A DNA stretch of 64,000 nt. Source: Acorus gramineus. Its lineage: Eukaryota > Streptophyta > Magnoliopsida > Acorales > Acoraceae. Shown piece by piece: positions 45,690-55,346 of this stretch. A program made the translations under genes and the position numbers. Within the stretch, counting starts at the first letter, position 1, and every line of letters begins with the position of its first letter. The stretch is taken from positions 3,116,401-3,180,400 of the forward strand of contig JAUJYN010000013.1 of the NCBI GenBank assembly GCA_030737835.1, given 5' to 3'. The notes beneath the pieces were generated by a model, which saw nothing but the letters and a program-made list of their open reading frames with translations, searched no databases and was not told the DNA's origin.

Positions 45690-47480
45690 ATCTTGCCATG
45701 AACCTACAATAAAAATAAAAATCAAATCTATCCATTCGATGAGATCTATTTAAAAACCACACATATTTGATTCTCATTTAGTTCAAGCAGATAATTAAAG
45801 AAAACAAAAAAAAAAAGCAATAACAACAGAATAATCGCATTGAAAATTAGAACAACAACACTACTAAGCATTTATTAATATTTACTACCATATAAAAGTA
45901 ACCCAGCAATAGACATGAAAATTGGCTATATCAATATGTAATCAAATTCCAAATAGCAAACACACAGAACCATCTTTGTAAACAAAAACAGAATCAAATC
46001 TTGATTTTTTTTTTCTCTTAAAGAATGAGCATCTCTATCACCAAAAAAAAATTCCAACATAGAAAAGTTTTCTCATCCAAATTTTCAATTCCATATAGTC
46101 GTCCTAAAAAAACCAATTCATGTCAATTTAAATGAACATCCAACTTGCAAAAAAAAATTTATAAAAAAAAAAACATAAGTCCCCTTCAATTCCATACACT
46201 CGTCCTAAAAAAATTTGACACTCAGATGGAGAAATCAATCCCCTTCCTTCCCAAATATCACATTTTTTTTTTCAATCTGGAATATTTTCATATTTAAATT
46301 TTACACATAGTTGACCCATCTATTAAAAAAAATGAACAATTTTGACATGAAAAATTAATGCTTGAAAGTAAGTTGGAAACCCAAATCACTTTTTCACAAA
46401 ATGTAAATCTCTAACAACACAACATAGAAGAGATTTACTGCTCCTCATAAAATGACAGCCTTTACTTCGGTAAATAAGAGAACATATAGTAGTGGAATTA
46501 CATACATATTGGATATCAAATGAGAACATATAGTTGTAGAATTTCATACATACTTGATATCAACTGAGAGAGGAAAGACAGTAGTTACATATATAGAGAT
46601 CACAAAATATAATACAAAAGAGAAATAGAGGGAGAGAGACATAATGGAAAAAAAATAAACATATATTACAGACACAAACGAGAGAAAAAAAATTAATAGT
46701 GTAATAGGAAAGGAAACAAAAGAGTGAATTTTTTTGTGTGAAAGAGAGAGACTTAAGAATAAGACCCATTTGTCACTATCCCCAAAAGAGTTTTTTTTTT
46801 ACTATGTTTTTTCACTCTCTCTATAAAACCTCAAAACCCATCAACTCCTACTCTTCTTGTTCATCTGTTCTGACCCATAGCGCCTCATGGATTCCCGGCG
46901 ACCTCATCAACCCCGGCCACTACTAGAGGCCTTCCCCTCTTGAATGCCCACCTCAACCCAAACACCCAAACCCCCCAGTTAGTATTTGCAGGGAGAACAT
47001 TCAGCTATGTTCAATTTCATGACTGGCAGCTTTTTTTTTTTTTGACAAGTCTTTTGGTTCCAGATATGAAGGTTCAATGTGGTAGGTCCTCCACCCCAAG
47101 ATAACATTATTAAGAAAGGAACATAAGAATACCTCAGATTTTTGTCGCAGGGTTCGGAAGGGGGACAAGGGGGTCGGTGGTTGCTGCTCGACAGCGGTCG
47201 GTGGTTGCTGCTAGGTGGTCGTCGGACAGTGGCGATCAGTTGTTGCTGCTTGGTGGTCATTGGACAGGGGCGGTCGATGGTTGCTGCTCGGTGGTTTTGA
47301 AAGAGGGGTTAGGGTTTCTCGATTTATTTTGAGGGGGGGGGGGGCATCTTCTGTATTTATGAAAAGCATCCTGCTGGAGGAACCTAAAGATAATTTTTCA
47401 CCTCCTTAGGGAACTAAAAAAATTTCAAATTTTTCATAGATCTAAAAATAATAGATGGGTGACTACAGGAACCCCTAATC
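45690..47480. other. MULE interior without recognised genes
   Basis: AT-rich up to 46750, then a leader-like stretch (46780-46930) and a region of TTGCTGCTnGG(T/A)GG-type repeats (47175-47300) with a G run near 47332-47344. No recognisable protein. Confidence 0.4.
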
Positions 47481-47665
47481 AATTTTCCTTTTTTTTGGCA
47501 TTGGGATAAAGGCTTGGGATAAGAGGTTGGGATAATGAAATAATTAGGTTAAATCACATGTTATCCTATATGGCATAAGAAAAAAAAAATGATAAAGCAC
47601 GTACAATTGTTCGTATTTTAAGAAAAAAAAGTTAGAATATTTTTTTCTAGGTTAAATCACACGTT

Positions 47666-47949
47666 TTTTCTGGCTAGTCACTGATGATAAGGTTTGAATA
47701 ATATAAAGATACATAGATAATTAATGGATAACACAAATCACACAAACAACACAACATTTTTGTTTTTCTGCTTGGTCAAGCAACACCACATTAATAATAC
47801 ACAAGTACAAATTTATAGATAGACTGATTCTAAGATAGATAAACGATTCCAACACAAATCACATAAACCACCACAACATTAATAACACAAATGGAAAACT
47901 AAGTTGTGTGAAACATATGCTCCTGATTAGAGAAGAAGCACAATTCCTC
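47666..47949 (-). repeat. Duplicated SOT downstream block (copy at SOT-D)
   Basis: The run from ttttctggctagtc to the SOT stop codon also occurs at 48650-48893 and 55062-55346. It contains aaggtttgaataatataaag and the 3' UTR with acacaaatcacat. The three copies define the duplication unit of the minus-strand SOT genes. Confidence 0.85.
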
Positions 47950-48212
47950 TCATGGACTAGAACAAGAAGAACATGTCATCCTATCACTGAGCATGTTGAG
48001 GCATTCGATCATCTCTAGTGCAAGGCACCTCTTTGAATCCCCCACCACTCCACGACGAAAAAATGCCGTTTTATGAACTTTATCTTCCCAAATTGGATCT
48101 CTCCCACCTTGTTAACCTCCAAATTCTTCAAGTATTCAAAGCTACACACCTTCACAATCTCCTCCACCACCCCTCCCTCCTCCTCCTCCACAGAGAATGG
48201 GCACCCCAAAAA
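47950..48212 (-). pseudogene. Sulfotransferase 3' fragment SOT-D
   Basis: The minus strand reads [39 protein letters not shown] and, after a frame change in a short A run, the RGVVG region and the final residues to the stop at 47950. It corresponds to the last 85 residues of SOT-E and begins abruptly near 48212. The N-terminal three quarters are missing. Confidence 0.88.
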
Positions 48213-48893
48213 CTTTTGAGAGAAAATGTGAGAATATTTTGTTCTAGATAAAAGCTGGAACATACTTTATTCTTATTTTTTAATCTCATTTTGTAAAACA
48301 TGGACAATATTTATGACTGTCCTTCTCAAAAAACAAAACCCAAAAACTTCATGAAATTAATGTCTTATTAATAGAAAGGACAGACTTGGTAGTTTTTTTT
48401 TAAAAAAAATTTCAAGTTATCTCATATTTTAGATCATGTGATCCAAATACAAAATTAAAAATAAGTACACATAAAAATGAGAATAACAAAATGCATTATC
48501 AAATGTAAATTTAGATAAAAAGAATAATTTTTTTATCCTCATAAATTAAATTAATTTATTCTAAATATGTATCCATTAACCAAACTAGTATCACATATTT
48601 GGGTCCTACAAATGGGACGTATAGGCGGCCGGCCTTGCACCCACGTGAAATTTTCTGGCTAGTCTATGATGACAAGGTTTGAATAATATAAAGATACATA
48701 GATAATTAATGGAGTCACACAGACAACCCAACATTAATAATACACAGGTACATATTTAGAGATAGCCTGATTCAAAGATAGATAAATGGATTCCAACACA
48801 AATCACATGAACCACCACAACAATAATAACACAGATGGAAAACTAAGTTGTCTGAAACATCTTCTCCTGATTAGAGAAGAAGTACAAATCCTC

Positions 48894-49874
48894 TCATGGA
48901 CTAGAACCAGAAGAACATGTCATCCTAACACTGAGCATGTTAAGGCGTTCGATCATCTCTGGTGTAAGGTACCTCTTTGAATCCCCCACCACTCCACGAT
49001 GAAAAAACGCCCATTTCATGAACTTCATCTTCCCAAATTGGATCTCTCCCTCCTTATTAACCTCCAAATTCTTCAAGTATTCGAAGCTACACACCTTCAC
49101 AATCTCGTCCACCACCCCTCCCTCCTCCTCCTCCACAGAGAACGGGCACCCCAGAAACTTTGCCAACCTTTTCACGCCATTCACTGGGTCCTCCATCATA
49201 TCTTCGTACTTCAAGAAAATCACGCTTTGGGGCCTCTCAATGCTTGCTTTCCAGTACTCTGATTGATGGTCCCATATCGGTCCGTAGGGGGAAACTCCAT
49301 CGCTATAGCTCTCAAACGCCTCTTCGAGCAAGAATGGTTCATGCGAATCGTGTCGACCATCGTTCAAGAAATGCCAGAAGGACACAAACACGTCTTTGAT
49401 GTCGCGGCTGATGTAAACTATGCGACAACTGGGGTCCCCCCTCGTGGATTCTGGAAGTGCAGAGTAAGGAATGTGAGTGGCAAGAAGTCTTGGTGGAGGC
49501 AATGAATCTAGGTCTGGGAGCCTGCTGTGTGCGTAGAGCTGGACCTCCAAGAAGGGGACATATTCATGGGGGTTCAATGAATGCATGACCTGTTTGGATG
49601 TCTGATCGACGGCGTTTCGGTTGAGGAGGGCGAAGACGAGGGCCTTAAGCCATGTTGTGCCGGATTTTGGGGAGCTCGCGATGAGGACGTCGGAGGGGTC
49701 GGCCTTGAAATTGTCTTGCACAGACATGATGCCGTTGAGGACGAAGGAGGAGTACCAAAAGCCGTGGTACATGTGGAGGTAACGCCCCCAGCTTTTCTTC
49801 TTGGGGAGGATTGAGATGAGATGGGCATATTTTTCTTGAGTTTTTTCGTCTATTCTTCTCTCCTCTCCTTCCAT
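48894..49874 (-). CDS. Cytosolic sulfotransferase SOT-E, single exon, intact
   Basis: 326 aa without introns, a usual length for plant SOTs. It would move sulfate from PAPS to a hydroxyl of a small acceptor in the cytosol; the acceptor is not predictable here. PAPS loop [13 protein letters not shown] (Lys70), catalytic His134 in [12 protein letters not shown], and 3'-phosphate site [14 protein letters not shown] (Arg157, Ser165). The C-terminal PAPS loop reads HRGVVGDSK at 292-300 where the family norm is RKGxxGDWK: the first Arg is His and the Trp is Ser, which could lower cofactor affinity. The start MEGEERRIDEKT is preceded by a leader shared with SOT-F and a relic at 54658. Flanked by SOT-D downstream, it is the only complete minus-strand copy. 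Confidence 0.92.
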   Translation of the reverse strand: MEGEERRIDEKTQEKYAHLISILPKKKSWGRYLHMYHGFWYSSFVLNGIMSVQDNFKADPSDVLIASSPKSGTTWLKALVFALLNRNAVDQTSKQVMHSLNPHEYVPFLEVQLYAHSRLPDLDSLPPPRLLATHIPYSALPESTRGDPSCRIVYISRDIKDVFVSFWHFLNDGRHDSHEPFLLEEAFESYSDGVSPYGPIWDHQSEYWKASIERPQSVIFLKYEDMMEDPVNGVKRLAKFLGCPFSVEEEEGGVVDEIVKVCSFEYLKNLEVNKEGEIQFGKMKFMKWAFFHRGVVGDSKRYLTPEMIERLNMLSVRMTCSSGSSP

Positions 49875-49904
49875 TTTGTTGGGTGTGAAAGAATTGATAT
49901 TAAT

Positions 49905-50040
49905 TGGAAGAATATTGGAGGATGTGAAGCTAATAGAGAGGATGTTCGGATGACATGAAGCTAATATAGAGGATGTTACAATTGGAGGATATGAAGCTAA
50001 TATAGAGGATGTTACAATTGGAGGATAGAGGATGTTCCAA
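49905..50040 (-). repeat. Minisatellite in the SOT-E 5' leader
   Basis: Units of about 34-36 bp (gaagctaatatagaggatgt with variants) are repeated about four times between the ATG and the TATA box. The same units lie upstream of SOT-F at 58780-58862 and 59750-59800. Confidence 0.85.
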
Positions 50041-50060
50041 TGCCTGGCCTAGTTTTTTAT

Positions 50061-50070
50061 GCTTATATAC
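50061..50070 (-). promoter_or_regulatory. TATA box of SOT-E
   Basis: On the minus strand tagtatataagc lies about 190 bases before the SOT-E ATG. The SOT-F copy keeps the corresponding gcttatatgcta near 59817, and sequence similarity continues to about 50210 / 59970, marking the duplicated promoter. Confidence 0.55.
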
Positions 50071-50531
50071 TAGGTTTACAGTGGGAGGAAGATTTGGAAA
50101 GAAATGCTATTCCGTGTCACGAAAATCCTTTGTGGCACCTAATCACATGCTGTCACATGGAGGACGCAATAACACTTAAATTGTGCATTTTTTTTTTTTT
50201 GGTTAAACAAATGATAAAAAAAAAAAAAAAGGATTGGTGTATGCAAGTGGGATTGCCTAATTTTTTATTGCTTACGGTTGCTTTTTTAACTTGGGGGGAG
50301 ATCTGTGAGATGTTGTACCTATCCACAATCATATGATATGATGGTCATTAATATTTGTTATATTCATTGATTGTTATTATTAAACCGTAAATCCAACGTG
50401 ATATTAATTATAGAAAATTCAACGTAATGGCGGTGAGAATTCTTTATTGATATGGATCCAAATAATCTGATATTATATGTGGGTAGGGCAGTAAGGACAA
50501 TAGCCTATCTTTGATTTTTTTTTTTTTTTTT

Positions 50532-51204
50532 CAATAATGATTTCTAAGCCCCAATTTTACAGGCCCCATCAAAGACCTCATGAGGTGGCATGTGTCTAAT
50601 ACTTGTTTTACCCTTAGTTATTATTATTATTATTTATAACTGATCTCTACAAAATAAGGAGACAATTATGATTGATTAAATAAAAAATAAAAAAAGATCT
50701 TTAAATAAAAAAAAAGTGAAGGTGAGTCTCGACGGACACAATTTTTTTTCGAGTAAACTCTTTTTAATCAAAATTCTATTGAGATGGTCTCTTCTCTTTC
50801 AACCTGAACTTTCCAAAGATTTAAAAAAAAAACCCAACTATGAAGAATATTATAACATACAAAAGAAGTCAAGGCGGTGATCAGATCAACATAGAAAGGA
50901 GGAGATGATAAAAATGATGGAGGATGCTACAAAGTGTTTCAAAACCCTCTGTTTCTTTGTTCTATTATTTCTAAGGTTAGTTACATTTAATTTATATATG
51001 ATTTGTGTGATGTTAATGTTACATTTCTGACATCAAATAAATGTAACAGTCCGAAATGTAACATTTATTTGTGTATTGCATTTGTTTAAATGCATGTAGT
51101 AATTTATATTTGTTACACTTATTAATGTAATAGTCAAATACATATATTTATTAAATGTATCACACAACAAAAAATGTGTTTGACATTTTCTATAAAATGT
51201 CAAA
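50532..51204 (-). mobile_element. hAT-like family, inverted right-half arm
   Basis: Starts with the family right terminus read in reverse (caataatgatttctaagcc) and runs for about 670 bp as a near-identical inverted copy of 51735-52405. It lacks its own left half. Confidence 0.8.
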
Positions 51205-52410
51205 TAAGCCTCACTCATAGGCCCCATGAGTTGTCATTATTTTATTGGTTCTTATTAATTGGTTTGTTGACTTTTCAAAAAGGGTAAAATGTCAAAATAC
51301 AAATATGCCCTTCATTAAAAATCTATCTCATCAACCCAAATCCCCACATTTTCTCTATTCGTTTATGAGTGAATCTTGAAATCCATTTATCCATTTCAAA
51401 TTTTGAATTTTGAAATCTTTACCTAAATTACAATTAAAATTAAATTACACAAAAAATTATCTAAATTGTTTTAATCAAAATTCTTCTTCAAACTTATATT
51501 CTTATTATACACATTAAAAAAAAAATTTAAGAATGTTATTAACTGAACATTAAAAAATTCAGGTATTTATTGTATTCAAATTTAAATAAAAAAACATATA
51601 TAGTTACTATATGAAGTAGTTACATCAAGTACATTTCTTAAATATTTATATCTCTCACAACGATTTGTTACATTTACATAAAAACTGTTACATTTACATT
51701 TAAACAATTTATAAACAGATTCTATTTTCAATAGTCAGTTACATTTTATAGAAAATGTCAAACACCTTTTTTGTTGTGTGATACATTTAATAAATATATG
51801 TATTTGACTGTTACATTAATAAATGTAACAAATATAAATTACTACATGCATTTAAACAAATGCAATACACAAATAAATGTTACATTTCAGACTGTTACAT
51901 TTATTCGATGTCAGAAATGTAACATTAACATCATACAAATCATATATAAATTAAATGTAACTAACCTTAGAAACAATAGAACAAAGAAACAGAGGATTTT
52001 GAAACGCTTTGTAGCATCCTCCATCATTTTTATCATCTCCTCCTTTCTATGTTGATCTGATCACCGCCTATAATTGATTTCTTTTGCATGTTATAATACT
52101 CTTCATAGTTGGATTTTTTTCTGGGAGATCTTTGGAAAGTTTAGGTTGGAAGAGAAGAGACCATCTCAATAAAAAGGTTTGATTAAAAAGAGTTTAATCG
52201 AAAGAAAATTGTGTCCGTCCGACTCTCCTTCACTTTTTTTTTATTTAAAGATCTTTTTTATTTAATCAATCATAATTGTCTCCTTATATTGTGGGGATCA
52301 GTTATCAAAAAAAAAAAAAAATTAACTAAGGGTATAACAGGTATTAAACACATGCCACCTCATGGGGCCTTTGATGGGACCTATGAAGTTGGGGCTTGAG
52401 AACAGTCATG
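51205..52410 (+). mobile_element. hAT-like family, copy 3
   Basis: Left part begins at aagcctcactcataggcccc (outer bases missing at the junction with the inverted arm), shares the internal text of copy 1 (aaatatgcccttcattaaaa, tgttacatttac units) and ends at ggggcttgag. Non-coding. Confidence 0.75.
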
Positions 52411-53830
52411 ATACCCAGGCCCCATAATATAAGCCCCACTCACAAGCCCCATGAGGTGTCATCATTTCATTGGTTGGTTTTTTGGTTTCTTTTTCAAAAA
52501 ATGATAAAATGACAAAATACAAATTTGCCCTTCATTAAAAATTTATCTTATTAACCTAAATCCCCCCATTTTCTCTATTTAGTTTTCCATGTAAATCTTA
52601 AAATCTTTACCTAATCTTAAAATCCTTAAAATCTTAAAATTATTTAGTTTGTTTACATTTATATTCAATCTTATCTTATTGATTTTAAGACTTAATGTTT
52701 TCTGAATGTTTATCAAACAATTTAAAATGATTTGGACGTTTGGATATTCTGTTTCACCAAAAAAAGAAAAAGATCGGACGGTTGTTATTCAAATAGTTTG
52801 AATAACAACCGTTCGATCATTACCTAAATTTTGAAATTATTACTTAAATTATAATTGAACCTAGATTACACCAAAAAAATACTGAAATTGTTTTCATTAA
52901 AATCCTTCAAACAACTCATTTTCTCTAGGTAGTTATTGTATTCAAATTTAAATAAAAAACACATATAGTTAACATATGAAACTGTTACATTTTATATTGG
53001 TAGTTACAAATACATTTCTTAAATGTTTACATCTCTCACAACGATTTGTTACATTTATATAAAAACTGTTACATTTATATAGATGAAACAAACAATTATA
53101 TTTACCTAAATGTCAAACAGTTACATTTACTATTTAAAATTATCTATTTCAATTTCTAGTGCACTGCCTTCCAAAGAAAATGTATCAGAATCCTCTGTAA
53201 AAGTATGTACTTCACTGTTACATTTATACGTCATTTCTATTTGTATTGTTAAAAGAAATGCACAACATGAGATAATGTTACATTTCAGAGTGTTACATTT
53301 ATGAATGTAACAAAATTGTGTAAATGAATATCCGAGTTCGGGAGTCTAATATAAACATCACACGAACCAGTAATAATTAAATATAACAATATCAAAATTA
53401 CATTTATGAAATTATAACGAAACAAATATAAAAAAAAGTGTGAAATAGTGATCAAAACATAAAAAAAAATTCATTTTTTGAATTGAAACATGTAACATAG
53501 ATTGAATATTTGATCATCAAAAATTTAATTTCAAATTCGATGTGACTTTCATTCAATAAGATAAATAAAAAAAAAATTGACAAACCTGATCCGAAAGAGA
53601 GATCAATTTCGAGACTGCTACGAATAAATTATAGGGATTAATGATTTTACACAATGCAAGGAAGAAGAAATACAGTAATTAATAAAATCTCCACAATCCT
53701 AGGAATAAATCAAACCGTTTTCCTTGTTTAGAGGTGGTTATCAATTAGAGGGTATAATAGGTAATGTCCTATTGCCACATCATGGGGTCTGTATCGAGCC
53801 TGGAAAGTTGGGGTCTAGGAATCATTATTG
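52403..53830 (+). mobile_element. hAT-like family, copy 4
   Basis: Begins cagtcatgatacccaggcc immediately at, or overlapping, the end of copy 3 and ends gtctaggaatcattattg. It shares the region aacctgatccgaaagag with copy 1 (3110). About 1.43 kb, non-coding. Confidence 0.78.
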
Positions 53831-54650
53831 TACACCTAATACTATGGCAACACGTCTTCCACAATAACAAGTCCAAGATTTGTGGGTGGGAGTGGTTACA
53901 CTTAATACTATGGCAACACGTCTTTCACAATAACTCAACTAATTGCAATGACTAGTGTTTCAATCATTTATTTCTGTATTAATTGTCCATGTACCTCTTC
54001 AGCGAACCTCTAATTATATTATTCATGTACTCTCATTTTTTTGAAAAAAAATTTCTATACTCTCGCAATAAACAGTTAATTTTTTTTTTACACTCATTCT
54101 TTTAATTCCCCCAGTCCTACGAAATCGCAGTTTCTTTTCTGTAAGTATATATATGTTTTTCTATAACTTTCATAATATATACAAAATATAATTAATTTTT
54201 ATAAATATTATACGTAAGGACAACAGCCTATCTTTGATTATTTTTATTATTATTCCTTGGAATGGGCACTGATCAGATTATGATAGAAAGTTCAATATTT
54301 GTGGGTGGGATTGTTATATAAATTAACTCACCAATATTGAATGGAGTATTGTACACCTACTACTCTGGCAACATGTCTTTCACAGTAACTCAACTAATTG
54401 CGATGACTACCGTTTAAATCATTTATTTTTTGATAAATAAATGAATTATATAGTTGCTTTCAAGAAATTAGAAGAGCTATTATGTAAGAAAGGGGGCTGC
54501 CTCTGTGTACTGTGGGGGTGGAGCCAATACTTTGATGGGGATCATGTAGTGCAGTTTGGACTGGTTGTAGATTAAGCAGCTAACGCGTTTTTAGAACGAC
54601 TGAGCAACAAGAAGCAATTCAGAAAATTAATAAGAAAATATATTTAGCAG
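53831..54650. repeat. Spacer with locally duplicated segments
   Basis: A phrase of about 100 bp (ctatggcaacacgtctttca, cacaataactcaactaattg) occurs at 53835-53980 and again near 54345-54440. A second shared phrase (aaggacaacagcctatcttt) occurs at 50495 and 54215, on either side of the hAT-like cluster. No gene. Confidence 0.65.
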
Positions 54651-54657
54651 CAACTAG

Positions 54658-54718
54658 GAATAACAACTAATACCAATTCTTTCACACCCAACAATATGGA
54701 AGGAGAGGACATAAGAAT
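54658..54718 (+). pseudogene. Sulfotransferase leader/start relic
   Basis: The string caattctttcacacccaaca followed by ATGGAAGGAGAGGA and AGAAT matches the SOT-E leader and first codons (MEGE..). It is on the plus strand, opposite to the nearby SOT-F. Homology stops after about 60 bp, where GGGTTG-rich repeat sequence takes over. Confidence 0.7.
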
Positions 54719-55346
54719 TGGGTTGCAACTTGGGTCGCGTCCAACAAAACCCAATAGGTTGAACCTGATTTTTATACGAGTTGGGTGTACATTGTCCATT
54801 GACAGGGCATCGAACTCAACCCAACAAAGATCCAAGAGCTATGCGACTCTTCTACCCCAATGTCTGTCTAGGATGTCCAGGTGATTACAGGCTGAATCGC
54901 CGCTCTTTCTTGATTTATTTCTCGTCTCTCCGATCGTTGTCGCCCTTCTTTCACGCCATTAAAGCAAGGAAGGGACAGATCTATTTACCAAATTAGGTCT
55001 TAGAGATTTTAGGTCCAACTAAGGGGGATGTACAGGCAGCCGGCCTTGCACCCTCGTCAATTTTTCTGGCTAGTCACTGATGACAAGGTTTGAATAATAT
55101 AAAGATACATAAATAATTAATGGATAACACAAATCACACAAACAACACAACATTTTTTTTTTTTTGCTTGGTCAAACAACACAACATTAATAATACACAA
55201 GTACAAATTTAGAGATAGGCTGATTCAAAGATAGCTAAATGGATTCCAACACAAATTACATAAACCACCACAACATTAACAATACAAATGGAAAACTAAG
55301 TTGTGTGAAACATCTTCTCCTTATTAGAGAAGAAGCACTAATCCTC

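Larger units (their letters stand above)
43779..47488 (+). mobile_element. Mutator-like element with FAR1-type gene remnant
   Basis: Left end gaaaaattaatagcagt and reverse-complemented right end ggaaaattgattaggggt start an inverted repeat that continues for about 110-120 bp at roughly 75-80% identity (shared stretches CACCCAT, TATTATTTT, GAAAAATTAT, TTTAGGT, GGATG). Inside the left end are tandem GTTAACAATGTACT units (43940-44130). The interior holds a FAR1-like remnant, an RNase H1-type N-terminal domain and AT-rich DNA. No 9 bp duplication was confirmed. It is 3.7 kb and inactive. Confidence 0.75.

Noticed and set aside
46738-46926. Small open frame in the right part of the MULE
   Set aside because: No motif and no conservation clue; looks like leader sequence.
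49574-49828. Ser/Pro-rich frames on both strands across SOT-E
   Set aside because: Alternate-frame shadows of the sulfotransferase.
48894-49874. SOT-E as a recent retrocopy of SOT-A
   Set aside because: No poly(A), its promoter region is its own and is shared with SOT-F, and plant SOTs are usually intronless, so lack of introns needs no retroposition.
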